Notes: generated from the sequence alone by a model not told the origin. A stretch of 64,000 nucleotides of DNA from an uncultured Oscillibacter sp. (GCA_949959305.1 CATLJA010000001.1:28637-92636), one strand, 5' to 3'. Shown: positions 29,090 to 38,584, numbered from the stretch's first letter. Made by a program: numbers and translations.

Positions 29090-29827
29090 TTACCAGTGCC
29101 CGTCCTCGGAGCGGCTGTGCTCCCGGCGGTTGCCAAGCTGCATGTTGAACAGGATTTTCGTCAGGGAGTTGATTTCATCCTTTTTCAGCTGGGCGAACAG
29201 CACGCCGCAGCGGAACTCGCTGGGCCCGCACTCCACCACCCGGATAACCTCGCCGATGAAGTCCATGGCGACGTAGTCCTCCAGCTTGATTTTCAGGCGC
29301 AGCACCTCGCCCTCCCCGTGGAGGTACTCCGAGGTGAAGCAGCAGCCGCCGGTGCTGATGTCCACCAGCCTGCACTCCTCCGGCCGCTCAAGGCGCTCGT
29401 CGTTCAGGTAATAGATGGAAATGGGGACGTTGTTCACCGCCAGGCGGAAGGTGTCCCGGTGGTTTTCGTGGACCTCCGGCTCCAGGTCCTTCAGCCGCAT
29501 CAGGACGCGGGAGGACTCCTCCACGGCAGCCCGGAGGTAGAACTGGTTCATCTTGTTGTCACAGCCCCGGACATACACCGTGCTGCCCGGCTCGAGGACC
29601 TTGAAGGACAGCCCGCCGGGGTGGCGGCCCATGGTGAGCTCCTTCCCCCCGTGCTCGGTGATGAGGCCGGTGTTCAGCACCCGGCCGGATTTCTCCACCA
29701 CCTCGATCGGCATCTCCCTGCACATTTCGGGAAGGCCCGGGGCCGTTTCTTCCAGCGCCGGAACCGTCGGCGCCGGGATATATTCCTCAAGGTCCTGGTC
29801 CCGGTTTAAAAACGAAAAAATACCCAT
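29090..29827 (-). CDS. PilZ-domain (YcgR-like) flagellar brake protein
   Basis: N-terminal YcgR-N-like domain; PilZ motifs NHRDTFR and DISTGGCCF. Confidence 0.85.
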   Translation of the reverse strand: MGIFSFLNRDQDLEEYIPAPTVPALEETAPGLPEMCREMPIEVVEKSGRVLNTGLITEHGGKELTMGRHPGGLSFKVLEPGSTVYVRGCDNKMNQFYLRAAVEESSRVLMRLKDLEPEVHENHRDTFRLAVNNVPISIYYLNDERLERPEECRLVDISTGGCCFTSEYLHGEGEVLRLKIKLEDYVAMDFIGEVIRVVECGPSEFRCGVLFAQLKKDEINSLTKILFNMQLGNRREHSRSEDGHW

Positions 29828-29967
29828 ACCGCACCACCTGTATCAAATATTTGAAAGCCTGTGCCGGTCCGGCCGGAGGCAATTCCCTGGTTTGACCGCC
29901 GCTTACTGGGCATTATAGCATAAAAGCTTTCCCGCCGCAAGCCCACTTTTGCCGCCTCCCCCATTCT

Positions 29968-30252
29968 ATGATGAAAGGAGGGACCGCCGTGCCGGTCTCC
30001 ACAGAATCCCGAAAGCGCCGCCGCCGGCGGCAGGCCGTGCTGGGCGTTTTGACGTTCCTCCTGTTCCAGGCGGCCTGCGCGGCCCTGTTCGCCGCGCTTT
30101 GCTTTATCCCGGACCTGCCCAGGCGGGCGTTCTGGCTGTTCGCCGCCCTGTCGGGCGCGTGCGGGCTGCCGGTTATCCCCGCCCTGGTGGTGTTAAAAGA
30201 ACGTTTCAAAGAAATTGAAGGAGGAGAATCCGATGCTGCTGCTGAATATTGA
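29968..30252 (+). CDS. Small two-TM membrane protein
   Basis: Arg-rich N-term, 2 TMs, C-term RFKEIEGGESDAAAEY; overlaps the next ORF. Confidence 0.7.
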   Translation: MMKGGTAVPVSTESRKRRRRRQAVLGVLTFLLFQAACAALFAALCFIPDLPRRAFWLFAALSGACGLPVIPALVVLKERFKEIEGGESDAAAEY

Positions 30253-30544
30253 CTATGTGCCCGGAAAGGAAATCGAGGCCCTGGGAATCGTGAAGGGGAC
30301 GGTGGTCCAGTCCAAGAACTTCGGAAAGGACTTCATGGCCGGCATGAAAACCCTGGTGGGCGGCGAAATCGCGGGCTACACCGAGATGCTTAACGAGGCC
30401 CGCCAGATTGCCACGAAGCGCATGGTGGACGAGGCCCAGGCCCTGGGGGCCGACGCGGTGGTCAACGTCCGCTACGGCTCGTCGTCCGTGATGCAGGGGG
30501 CCGCCGAGGTGGTGGCCTACGGCACGGCGGTGAAGCTGAAATGA
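30233..30544 (+). CDS. YbjQ/UPF0145 family protein
   Basis: IDYVPGKEIEALGIVKGTVVQSKNFGKDFMAGMKTLVGGEIAGYTEMLNEARQIA...ADAVVNVRY. Confidence 0.9.
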   Translation: MLLLNIDYVPGKEIEALGIVKGTVVQSKNFGKDFMAGMKTLVGGEIAGYTEMLNEARQIATKRMVDEAQALGADAVVNVRYGSSSVMQGAAEVVAYGTAVKLK

Positions 30545-31281
30545 CGCGCGTCACATTCCTGGACCACAGCGGCTTCCTGGTGGAGACGGATTTCGTCTCG
30601 CTGCTGTTCGACTGGTGGAAGGGGGAGCTCCCGGCGGCTGCGCCGGGAGTCCCCTTGTACGTTTTTGCCAGCCACGCCCACCCGGACCACTTTGACCCCC
30701 GGATCTTCGCCCTGGACAGCCGGAGGGAGGAGGTCCTGGACGGCAGTAACCGGGACGTCTATTTCCTCCTGGGCAAGGGCATCTCCCTGGATCTCCACCG
30801 CCGCCGTCTCCAGGGCATTTCCCCGGAGACGGCGGGGAAAGCCCGGGTACTCCAGGGCGGTCAAACCCTTTCCCTGCCCCAGGCGGAGATTGAAACCCTG
30901 TCCTCCACCGACGAGGGCGCGGCCTTCCTGGTAACGCTGCCCGGTGGGCAAACCGTCTTCCACGCCGGGGACTTGAACTGGTGGCACTGGGAGGGGGAGG
31001 ACAAGGCATGGAACCATAACATGGCCGCCAATTTCAAGAAGTACACAGAGCCCCTCCGGGGCCGGAAAATCGACCTGGCCATGCTGCCCCTGGACCCCCG
31101 GCTGGGGGAGGCGGGCTTCTGGGGCCCGGCGTATTTTCTCGAAACGGCGGATATCCGGCGCTTCCTGCCTATGCACCAATGGGGGAATTTCGCCTTTGCC
31201 AGGAAATTTCTGGAAAAGCATCCCGCCTTTACACCTGTGACGGTTCCGGTGGAACGGGCCGGGCAGGTCTTTGAATTCTGA
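30541..31281 (+). CDS. MBL-fold metallohydrolase
   Basis: ASHAHPDHFDPRI, VFHAGDLNWWHWEGE, MPLDPRLG. Confidence 0.88.
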   Translation: MTRVTFLDHSGFLVETDFVSLLFDWWKGELPAAAPGVPLYVFASHAHPDHFDPRIFALDSRREEVLDGSNRDVYFLLGKGISLDLHRRRLQGISPETAGKARVLQGGQTLSLPQAEIETLSSTDEGAAFLVTLPGGQTVFHAGDLNWWHWEGEDKAWNHNMAANFKKYTEPLRGRKIDLAMLPLDPRLGEAGFWGPAYFLETADIRRFLPMHQWGNFAFARKFLEKHPAFTPVTVPVERAGQVFEF

Positions 31282-31353
31282 CAAGGGAAAGCCCCTGTCC
31301 GGTCAAGCGGCCCGGTGAAGAAGGCGGCGATTCCATAAGGAGGAGATTTCGTC

Positions 31354-31509
31354 ATGTATGCTGTAGGAGCCATCGGTGTACTTTTGCTGCTCATAGGTAT
31401 TTTTCTCCTGTCCCGGTATGCGGACACCCCGTTGCTCATCGTGGGCGCTGTCTGTATACTGGTTGGCATTGTACTGACCAGAATCAGCCGGGCAAACCGA
31501 AGAAAATAA
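31354..31509 (+). CDS. 51-aa small two-TM membrane protein, absent from supplied ORF track
   Basis: AAGGAGG then ATG: MYAVGAIGVLLLLIGIFLLSRYADTPLLIVGAVCILVGIVLTRISRANRRK*. Confidence 0.7.
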   Translation: MYAVGAIGVLLLLIGIFLLSRYADTPLLIVGAVCILVGIVLTRISRANRRK

Positions 31510-31550
31510 CCCCTATATGCGCCCGCATTCGTACCAGTGGGAAAAGACAG

Positions 31551-31573
31551 CGCCCCGCCGTTAAGGCGGGGCG
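31551..31573. terminator. Bidirectional terminator hairpin
   Basis: CGCCCCGCC-GTTAA-GGCGGGGCG followed by TTGGTTTATT. Confidence 0.75.
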
Positions 31574-31578
31574 TTGGT

Positions 31579-31980
31579 TTATTCCTCTTTCAGCAAATAC
31601 TTCGGGCCGAAGCCGTGGGGCAGCAGCTCCCGGAGGGTCCGGGACAGCTCCTCCCCCTTGCCGTTGAGGCTGACGACCTCCATGTCCGGGGCGAACTCGT
31701 AGAGCACCTGGCGGCAGACGGCGCAGGGGACGCAGAAGTCCTCACAGCGGCCCGCCACTGCGATGCGGACGAAGTCCCGGTGTCCCTCGCTGACAGCCTT
31801 CCCCACCGCCACCCGCTCGGCGCAGAGGGTGGGGGAATAGGCGGCGTTTTCAATGTTGCATCCGGTGAAAACCGTGCCGTCGGAGCACTCCAGGGCCGCT
31901 CCCACAGGGAAGTGGGAATAGGGGATATAGGCCCGGTCCAGCATGGCGATGGCGGCGGCTTTTAGTTCTTCTCTTGTCAT
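31579..31980 (-). CDS. cdd: Cytidine deaminase
   Basis: YSHFPVGAALECSDGTVFTGCNIENAAYSPTLCAERVAV; CAVCRQVLYEF. Confidence 0.96.
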   Translation of the reverse strand: MTREELKAAAIAMLDRAYIPYSHFPVGAALECSDGTVFTGCNIENAAYSPTLCAERVAVGKAVSEGHRDFVRIAVAGRCEDFCVPCAVCRQVLYEFAPDMEVVSLNGKGEELSRTLRELLPHGFGPKYLLKEE

Positions 31981-31995
31981 GGCGAAACTCCTTTC

Positions 31996-33201
31996 TTACT
32001 CCTCCGTCCAGGAGAGCTCCCGCTCCGGGCGGACGGTTAAGTCTATGATGTCCTTCGCGTCGTAGAATTGCAGGTACCGCTCCCGGGAGTGGCGGAGGGT
32101 GGTGCCGTCCGGGTGGAGGCGGTCGCAGATGACGGCGCTGATATCCTTTTTAATGAAGCTGAAGCTCTCCACGCCCACGGAGCAGAAGACCCGGAAGCCC
32201 TGGCCCTGCAGGTACTGGAAGGCCGGGCCTGTCAGGGTCCAGTCGTTGCCGTCGGGGCGCTCGCCGTGGGGGTAGAACAGGATTGAGGTCTCCCCCACCA
32301 GGCTCCCCACCTCGTCCAGCCAGCGCTGGGTGTCCGCCTGAATCCGGGTCATGTTCCCGTCCCCCAGGCGGATGTGGCCCCAGGTGTGGCTGCCGAAGGT
32401 CCAGCCGGTGCGGCGGAGCTCCTCGACGATGGGCTTGACGGCCTCCCGCTCCTTCTGGCGGTTGGCTTCCTTCACGTCGTCCCACTCCTTGGTGTTCGTC
32501 TGGGTGCGGTAGCCTAGGATGCCCTCGTAGCCTGTCAGGCTCAAACAGCCCTTGGCCCCGAAGGGGGAGAAGTCCGGGTGCTCCTCCACAAATTTGTCCA
32601 GAATGGGGATGGCGTCCAGATCCCGGCTGACGACCTCGTTCCCCTCCGGGTCCAGGCCCCAGGAGGCGATTTTCAGGTCCTCCCCGATAATCAGCTTGTA
32701 GGCAAAGCCGTTTTCCAGCATGTAGGGATAGTAGTTCGTGTCGTCATAGCTGAGGACCAGGGGCTTCTTCCCCTCCGGGAGGTAGAGGGTGTTGCGGACC
32801 ATATGGGGGCCGTCCTCTCCCTCCTCCTCGCTCCAGACGCTGTTGATGTCCACCAGGACATAGTCCTGGTCGTAGACGCTTTGGAGAATTTTGTTGTACT
32901 CGTCCACGGTGACCATGAAGTCGTCCAGGCCGTTGGCCTGGCTGTCTCCGTCGAAGGCCAGCTCCGGGTAGGCGATGACGGGATGGAAAAAGAGGTGCTC
33001 CACAATTCCCGTCCAGGGGACGAAGCCCTCCCGCTCCTGGGTGGGGTCCTTGATTTCATAGGGCTCCTGAACCGGGGCGGGGGGCGTTTCCGGCTCCTGG
33101 ATTTCCGGTTCCGGGGGAGGCGGCTCCTCCGCAGGCGGGGCGGAGGGGGCGCAGGCGCTCAGGAGGAGGAGAAGCAGTACGAGGCTCATTAAGCGGCGCA
33201 T
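31996..33201 (-). CDS. Polysaccharide deacetylase-like lipoprotein
   Basis: Lipobox LLLSACAPS; VLSYDDTNYYPYM and 'GWTFGSHTWGHIRLG' NodB-like motifs. Confidence 0.78.
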   Translation of the reverse strand: MRRLMSLVLLLLLLSACAPSAPPAEEPPPPEPEIQEPETPPAPVQEPYEIKDPTQEREGFVPWTGIVEHLFFHPVIAYPELAFDGDSQANGLDDFMVTVDEYNKILQSVYDQDYVLVDINSVWSEEEGEDGPHMVRNTLYLPEGKKPLVLSYDDTNYYPYMLENGFAYKLIIGEDLKIASWGLDPEGNEVVSRDLDAIPILDKFVEEHPDFSPFGAKGCLSLTGYEGILGYRTQTNTKEWDDVKEANRQKEREAVKPIVEELRRTGWTFGSHTWGHIRLGDGNMTRIQADTQRWLDEVGSLVGETSILFYPHGERPDGNDWTLTGPAFQYLQGQGFRVFCSVGVESFSFIKKDISAVICDRLHPDGTTLRHSRERYLQFYDAKDIIDLTVRPERELSWTEE

Positions 33202-33430
33202 GGCGGCGGTTCCTTTCTGTCGAAAAATCTTATTTTCAGTATACCAGATTTCCGGCGGAAAGGTGTAACAAATTCGTGACAGTTTTTTTGGCCCTTCCCG
33301 GCCCCGTCCTCCGGGGCCGGCGTCTCCGCCCTCTTTTTGATTATCAATTTATTTTTATCGAAAAACGATAATATATTATTGACAAACAGCTCACCTCATG
33401 GTAGGATACCAGAAAAAGGAGGCGCATGCC

Positions 33431-33610
33431 ATGGGATTGACGGTGTTTTTGCTCCCCGCCGCCCTGGCGCTGGCCCTGTGGGGCGGCGTAATGGCGGCAA
33501 GCGGATTCCGGCAGGGGAACAAGCTGAAAATTTTCTCCGCCGTGGGAGTCTTTTTCCTTCTGACGGCGGGAGCGGCGGTGATGATGGAGTTCATCACCAG
33601 GCCGCTGTGA
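33431..33610 (+). CDS. Small membrane protein
   Basis: MGLTVFLLPAALALALWGGVMAASGFRQ...; 2 TMs. Confidence 0.6.
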   Translation: MGLTVFLLPAALALALWGGVMAASGFRQGNKLKIFSAVGVFFLLTAGAAVMMEFITRPL

Positions 33611-33624
33611 AAGGGGGAGGGTCT

Positions 33625-34215
33625 ATGGGAAAAATTCCAGTCCAAAAAATCGCCAGGGTGCTGAATGTGCTGGTGCTGATTGCGCTGGCGTGCAACGTGG
33701 CGGTGCTGTACCTGGTTCCCACGATTGTGTTTACCGGCAGCGAGGGGCTGCTGGAGGGCGCGCTGTCTTATTTCGGCGGAATCCTTTTCCCCGGGGAGGA
33801 CGACATTATCGCCGCCGCCATCGCCGCAAGCGCGATCCTTTGGCTCGCCGGCTGGACGGAGTTCAACGCCTACCAATTGGTCTTGACGCTGTTCCTGGTC
33901 TTCGCCGGAATCCAGACCGCCCTGATTCTCTGGCAGGCCCGGCGGGTGCTGAGCACCATCCTCCGGGGGGAGCCCTTTGCCCCAGAGAACGCCGTCAGCC
34001 TGCGGCGGGCCGCCGTCTGCTGCTTCCTCATCGCCGCCGCCGCGCTGGCACGGGTGATTTTCAGCGTGTGCTGCTACCAGTCCCCCCTGCCCCTGGCCAC
34101 CTACAACGCCCTGTTCGTGCCCATGTTCGCCATGGGGGGACTGCTGTGCTGCGTCTGCTCCGCCCTGTTCCGCCAGGCGGCGGAGCTGAAGGCGGAAAAC
34201 GACCTGACCATTTGA
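33625..34215 (+). CDS. DUF2975-family membrane protein
   Basis: 4-TM protein paired with a small Cro/YozG-like HTH gene, as is usual for this family. Confidence 0.75.
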   Translation: MGKIPVQKIARVLNVLVLIALACNVAVLYLVPTIVFTGSEGLLEGALSYFGGILFPGEDDIIAAAIAASAILWLAGWTEFNAYQLVLTLFLVFAGIQTALILWQARRVLSTILRGEPFAPENAVSLRRAAVCCFLIAAAALARVIFSVCCYQSPLPLATYNALFVPMFAMGGLLCCVCSALFRQAAELKAENDLTI

Positions 34216-34224
34216 GGTGCCGCC

Positions 34225-34446
34225 ATGATTGTTGTGAATCTGGACGTGATGATGGCGAAGCGGAAAATGAATCTTTCCCAGCTCTCGGAGAAGGTGGACA
34301 TCACCCTGGCGAACCTGTCGGTGCTGAAAAACAACAAAGCCAGGGCCGTCCGCTTCTCCACCCTGGAGGCGGTCTGCGCCGCCCTGGACTGCCAGCCGGG
34401 CGACATTCTGGAGTATGTCCCCGATGAGGCCGGCGGCGCAGGATAA
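34225..34446 (+). CDS. YozG-like Cro/CI HTH regulator
   Basis: MIVVNLDVMMAKRKMNLSQLSEKVDITLANLSVLKNNKARAVRFSTLEAVCAALDCQPGDILEY. Confidence 0.9.
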   Translation: MIVVNLDVMMAKRKMNLSQLSEKVDITLANLSVLKNNKARAVRFSTLEAVCAALDCQPGDILEYVPDEAGGAG

Positions 34447-34494
34447 AGAAGGACCTGTCCGCAGCAGGCGGACAGCCGGATAGGAGAATCTGAT

Positions 34495-36036
34495 ATGAGT
34501 GAAGAAATCAAAGCCCTTCCGCCGGAAGGGTCCACGAAGTGTGCCCAAAAACGGGACTTGGCCGGGGAATCCATGGGCCGTTACCGCCGGTTCCTGGCCT
34601 TGACGCTGGGATTCTGTCTTTTGATGGTGGACGGTTTCCTGTGGCACGGCCCCTGCGCCGGGCTGACGGCCACGGTGTTCGCCTGGTACGCGCTGCTCCT
34701 GGCCTGGCTGGGACCGAAGACCTTTGAGCGGCGCTCCGGCCGGGTCTTGCTGGCGGCGAACCTGTTCCTGGCCGCAGCGATGGCCCTGGGCTCCAACTGG
34801 TACTTCCGCTGCTGGAACCTGCTGGCCCTGGCGGCGCTGATTCCCGTCCACGCCCTGGCGGGCCTTGGAAGCCGCCCCTGGTGGGACCCGCGGATGCTTT
34901 GGGAGCGGTGCCGTCTTTTGTTCCAGGGGCTGTTTGGAAATCTGTGGGCCTGTTTCGCGGCGGCGGCCCCCGATAAGCGGAGCGGGGAAAAGCCCAAGCG
35001 CACCATGGCGGTGGTACTGGGGCTCTGCGGGGCCGCGGCGCTGGTGTCCGTTCTGCTGCCGGTGCTGACTTCGGCGGACGCGCTGTTCGCCGCGTCCCTG
35101 GAGGGGCTTAACGCCTGCATCCGCACGCTCCATTTCAGCGGCGCGCTCCAGCGGATATTCTGGGCGCTGGTATTCACCCCCTTCGTGTTCAGCCTGCTCT
35201 ACGCCCTGGCGCACCCCAGGCTGCTGTGCCCGCCGGAGGAGAAGAAGGGTCCCCAGGCGGACGCTCTGGGCTTCGTGCTGGCGCTGGCGGCGGTGGACGG
35301 GCTGTACCTGGCCTTTCTGGCGGTCCAGTCCGCCGGGCTGTTCGGCGGGCCGGAATACCTGGAGAGCCGGGGCGTGAGCTACGCCGAGTGGGCCCGGAGC
35401 GGCTTTTTCCAGATGGTGGGGGTAACGGTGGTAAACCTGAGCCTGATGCTGGCGGCCCTGGGCCTTTCCCGGCGGGAGGGAACGGCCTGGAAGATCCTGC
35501 GGGGGCTGTGCGCGGCGCTGGCGGGGGAGAGCCTGGTTCTGCTGGCCTCCGCCGCCTGGCGGATGACGCTGTACGTCTCCGCCTACGGTTTGAGCTTCAA
35601 GCGGTGCATGACCTATTGGGGCATGGGAATGACGGCCCTGTTTCTCCTGGCGGGGCTTTGGAAGGCCGTAAAGCCGGAGTTCCGGTTCTGCCGGACGGCC
35701 TTTCCCCTGGCGCTGGCGGGCTGGCTGGCCATCAACTGCGTGCCGGTGGACTATCTGGTGGCGAAGAACCAGGTGGACCGCTATCTCAGCGGGGAGAGCC
35801 CGGTGGTAAGCGTACAGTACCTTCTGTACGGCTTGTCCTACGATACCATTTCCCAGCTGGAGCGGCTGGACGGGGAGAAGTTGGTTTCCGACTATACCGG
35901 AAACCCGCATTGGAGGCAGGGGGAAACCCTGGCGGAGGCGCTGCGGGGCAGATGGCTGGATGCGCAATGGGAGTGCGCCGGCTGGCAGTCCTGGTCCTTG
36001 TCGGCGTGCCTGGCGGCGGGACGGAGCCGGAATTGA
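34495..36036 (+). CDS. DUF4173/DUF4153-like multipass membrane protein
   Basis: 513-aa multi-TM with 'LEGLNACIRTLHFSGALQRIFWALVFTPF' and C-terminal soluble tail. Confidence 0.72.
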   Translation: MSEEIKALPPEGSTKCAQKRDLAGESMGRYRRFLALTLGFCLLMVDGFLWHGPCAGLTATVFAWYALLLAWLGPKTFERRSGRVLLAANLFLAAAMALGSNWYFRCWNLLALAALIPVHALAGLGSRPWWDPRMLWERCRLLFQGLFGNLWACFAAAAPDKRSGEKPKRTMAVVLGLCGAAALVSVLLPVLTSADALFAASLEGLNACIRTLHFSGALQRIFWALVFTPFVFSLLYALAHPRLLCPPEEKKGPQADALGFVLALAAVDGLYLAFLAVQSAGLFGGPEYLESRGVSYAEWARSGFFQMVGVTVVNLSLMLAALGLSRREGTAWKILRGLCAALAGESLVLLASAAWRMTLYVSAYGLSFKRCMTYWGMGMTALFLLAGLWKAVKPEFRFCRTAFPLALAGWLAINCVPVDYLVAKNQVDRYLSGESPVVSVQYLLYGLSYDTISQLERLDGEKLVSDYTGNPHWRQGETLAEALRGRWLDAQWECAGWQSWSLSACLAAGRSRN

Positions 36037-36059
36037 GCGCTGCGGTCCGGGGTATGATA

Positions 36060-36089
36060 AAGGGGAGAGGCGCAAACGCCTCTCCCCTT
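36060..36089. terminator. Bidirectional terminator
   Basis: AAGGGGAGAGGCG-CAAA-CGCCTCTCCCCTT. Confidence 0.82.
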
Positions 36090-36105
36090 GCGTTCCAGCG
36101 GGAAG

Positions 36106-36303
36106 TTACAGGGACTTCTCGTAGGACTCGATCATCTTCTTGACCATCTGGCCGCCGACGGAACCGGCCTCGCGGCTGGTCAGGTCGCCGTTATAGCCCT
36201 CCTTCAGGTTGACGCCAACCTCGGAAGCGGCCTCCATCTTGAACTTGTCCATGGCGCTGCGGGCCTCGGGAACGTTGAGCTTGTTGGTATTCTTGCTAGA
36301 CAT
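36106..36303 (-). CDS. Alpha/beta-type small acid-soluble spore protein
   Basis: LNVPEARSAMDKFKMEAASEVGVNLKEGYNGDLTSREAGSVGGQMVKKMIESYE. Confidence 0.97.
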   Translation of the reverse strand: MSSKNTNKLNVPEARSAMDKFKMEAASEVGVNLKEGYNGDLTSREAGSVGGQMVKKMIESYEKSL

Positions 36304-36361
36304 ATTGAATCTCTCCTTTTCAACAAATCATTCATGTTTGGGTCACTGGGTATCGCGAGCA

Positions 36362-36390
36362 TAGTTTGACTCGAAAAGAAGGGAATATGC
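36362..36390 (-). promoter_or_regulatory. Sigma-G/F-like forespore promoter for SASP
   Basis: GCATA-N17-CAAACTA on minus strand, close to sigma-G consensus. Confidence 0.55.
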
Positions 36391-36451
36391 CGCTTTTTTG
36401 ACGGTAATTTTTTCTGCGCCGCGTTTTCAAAAGCCTCCCCGCGAAAAAGGG

Positions 36452-36498
36452 ACCGCCCTCCCAGGGCAGTTTCCATAAGGAAGTTGCCCTGGGGCGGT
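36452..36498 (-). terminator. Long imperfect hairpin, terminator-like on minus strand
   Basis: ACCGCC..CCAGGGCA.TTTCC-ATAA-GGAAGTTGCCCTGGGGCGGT; minus strand followed by CCCTTTTTCG. Confidence 0.6.
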
Positions 36499-36541
36499 GC
36501 CCGTAAGTGAAAATCATTTGATTAGGACGGCGTGGCAGTTG

Positions 36542-38227
36542 TTACGCCGTCTTTTTCTTGCGTTTCTGCATGGAGTTGTAGTAAGCTAAATATTCCCGTT
36601 CCATTTCCTCCGGGGAAGGGATGTACCACAGCCCGATAGTGTTGTAATAGATGTCCACCCGCTGGCGGCGCTTTCCGTCTACCTTTACCGGCTGAGAAAC
36701 CAAAATCTTGTCAATGAACTCATGAACAATTTCAGGCGTCAGCTCTGTCAGCCGGGTTACCTGTCTGGCCAACTGGATGAACTTCTGCAAATCATCAGCC
36801 TTGTCTGCGGTGGCGTTCAAGCTGTTCTCCAACTCTGGAATATCCGCTTTCAACTGTCGCTGTTCATTTTCCAGCGATACCGTCAGCGTGGAAAAACGTT
36901 CCTCAGACAGCAGGCCCTTGGTCATATCCTCGTAGCTTTTCTGGATAAGCTGGTCGATCTCCGACACCCGCTGTTTGGCCCTGTCCAACTCCCGGCGCTT
37001 GGCGGTTAGCACCTTTTTCTCTTGCAGGCCGAATCGCTCCATCTGCTCTTGGGCAAACCGCTTTTCATAGACCTGGATGTACCACAACAACCGTTGCAGT
37101 CCCTCAAGTACCAACTGCTCCACAATGCGCTCACGAATAAAATGAGCTGTGCATATGCCAGGGGCCTTACGGTAGCTGGAACAGAAGAAAAATGCCTGCT
37201 CCCGCTTGTAGTTGTTGGTGGCACTGTATCCCAGCTTACTTCCGCAGTCGGCGCAGTAGAGTAAGCCGGAGAACATACTCACAGCGCCCGTTCTTGTGGG
37301 TCTGCGGCGGTGCTGGCGGAGATTTTGGACAAGGGCAAAGGTTTCCCTGTCGATGATAGCGGGGTGAGTATTGGGGAATACCTTCCATTCCTCCTGCGGC
37401 CTATCCAACTGCTTTTTCTGCTTGAAAGACTGGCGATAGGTGCGGAAGTTCACTGTGTCGCCCACATACTCCTGCCTGTCCAAAATGCCCGCCACTGTGC
37501 CGGAACTCCAGTTGCAGGGGTACGCCGGGGGCTTATTGGCACAGTTGATGCCAGTGCTATGAAGATACTCGCTGGGAGTCATCACGCCTTCAGAACGCAG
37601 TTTCTTGGCGATTTGAGTAGGCCCCAGGCCGGACACGCTCATCTGGAAGATTTGCCGTACAACTCCCGCCGCTGGCTCGTCCACAAGCCACCTGTTCTTG
37701 TCCTCCGGGTCTTTTCTGTACCCAAAGGGGGTGTTGGTAGTCAACGGTATTCCAGCGTTGCCCCGGCTCTGCATGACACGGCGCACCTTATCGCTCGTAT
37801 TTTTTGCGTGCCATTCATTAAAGAGGTCTTGCATCGGAACAATGTCGCTTACTCCGTTGGCTGTGTCGATGTTGTCCATGATAGCGATGTACCGCACGTT
37901 CAGCCGCACAAAATCTTCTTCCAGAAGCTGGCCCACCACAAGGCGGTTGCGGCCCAGCCTTGAGTGGTCTTTAACCACTAAATTTGCCACAAGCCCCTGT
38001 TCAGCCAACTCCATGATTTCCATAAAGGCTGGACGGGTGAACGTAACTCCCGAGTATCCGTCGTCGAACATGAACCGGGGATTTGGCAGGCGGTTGTCTG
38101 CGGCAAATTTCTCCAAGATAGCTCTCTGATTCTGGATACTGCCGGAAATGCCCTCTTTCTCATCGTCACGGGATAATCTGGCATATAAAACGGTAATTCT
38201 CTGCTCGTTTAGCTGCTTTTTCTTCAA
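36542..38227 (-). CDS. Large serine recombinase (TnpX-like)
   Basis: VLYARLSRDDEKEGISGSIQNQRAILEKFA; DHSRLGRNR; recombinase and zinc-ribbon (CADCGSKLGY...C..C) domains; TTG start after GGAAGGAG. Confidence 0.95.
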   Translation of the reverse strand: MKKKQLNEQRITVLYARLSRDDEKEGISGSIQNQRAILEKFAADNRLPNPRFMFDDGYSGVTFTRPAFMEIMELAEQGLVANLVVKDHSRLGRNRLVVGQLLEEDFVRLNVRYIAIMDNIDTANGVSDIVPMQDLFNEWHAKNTSDKVRRVMQSRGNAGIPLTTNTPFGYRKDPEDKNRWLVDEPAAGVVRQIFQMSVSGLGPTQIAKKLRSEGVMTPSEYLHSTGINCANKPPAYPCNWSSGTVAGILDRQEYVGDTVNFRTYRQSFKQKKQLDRPQEEWKVFPNTHPAIIDRETFALVQNLRQHRRRPTRTGAVSMFSGLLYCADCGSKLGYSATNNYKREQAFFFCSSYRKAPGICTAHFIRERIVEQLVLEGLQRLLWYIQVYEKRFAQEQMERFGLQEKKVLTAKRRELDRAKQRVSEIDQLIQKSYEDMTKGLLSEERFSTLTVSLENEQRQLKADIPELENSLNATADKADDLQKFIQLARQVTRLTELTPEIVHEFIDKILVSQPVKVDGKRRQRVDIYYNTIGLWYIPSPEEMEREYLAYYNSMQKRKKKTA

Positions 38228-38311
38228 AATGTTACTCCTTCCCGCAGCCGAGTGTGATATGAATTGCAAGGTAGTTTTATTATACCACACCCGGCGCAAA
38301 ACTTCAACACT

Positions 38312-38584
38312 TTACAGTGTGATATTTCGATTGAGAATGCGGCTGACCTTTCCTTCAGCGGTTTCGGCAGCGGCTTTGGTGAAATGGGCATTGACGGTGT
38401 AAACAGCGCCGCCGATTTCCCGCGCAAAGCTGATGGGGCGGCTGTGCTGATGCTCTCTCAGCCAGTCCAGCCGTTCCTCGTGGGACAGCCCAGCGAGAAA
38501 AGCTGCTGTTTCGTCTATACGTTCCATCACTTCATCGTAAATTTTTGCTTCTTGCTCGGTCAATTCAATCTGAAAAATGTTCAT
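38312..38584 (-). CDS. Transposon-encoded TnpW-like protein
   Basis: C-terminal IGGAVYTVNAHFTKAAAETAEGKVSRILNRNI; located between recombinase and relaxase. Confidence 0.7.
   Translation of the reverse strand: MNIFQIELTEQEAKIYDEVMERIDETAAFLAGLSHEERLDWLREHQHSRPISFAREIGGAVYTVNAHFTKAAAETAEGKVSRILNRNITL

Noticed and set aside
33391-36075. 894-aa minus-strand ORF and other very long antisense ORFs (e.g. 16403..18553 +, 47137..49758 +)
   Set aside because: Pro/Arg/Gly/His-rich translations antisense to well-supported genes; typical spurious ORFs of GC-rich DNA.
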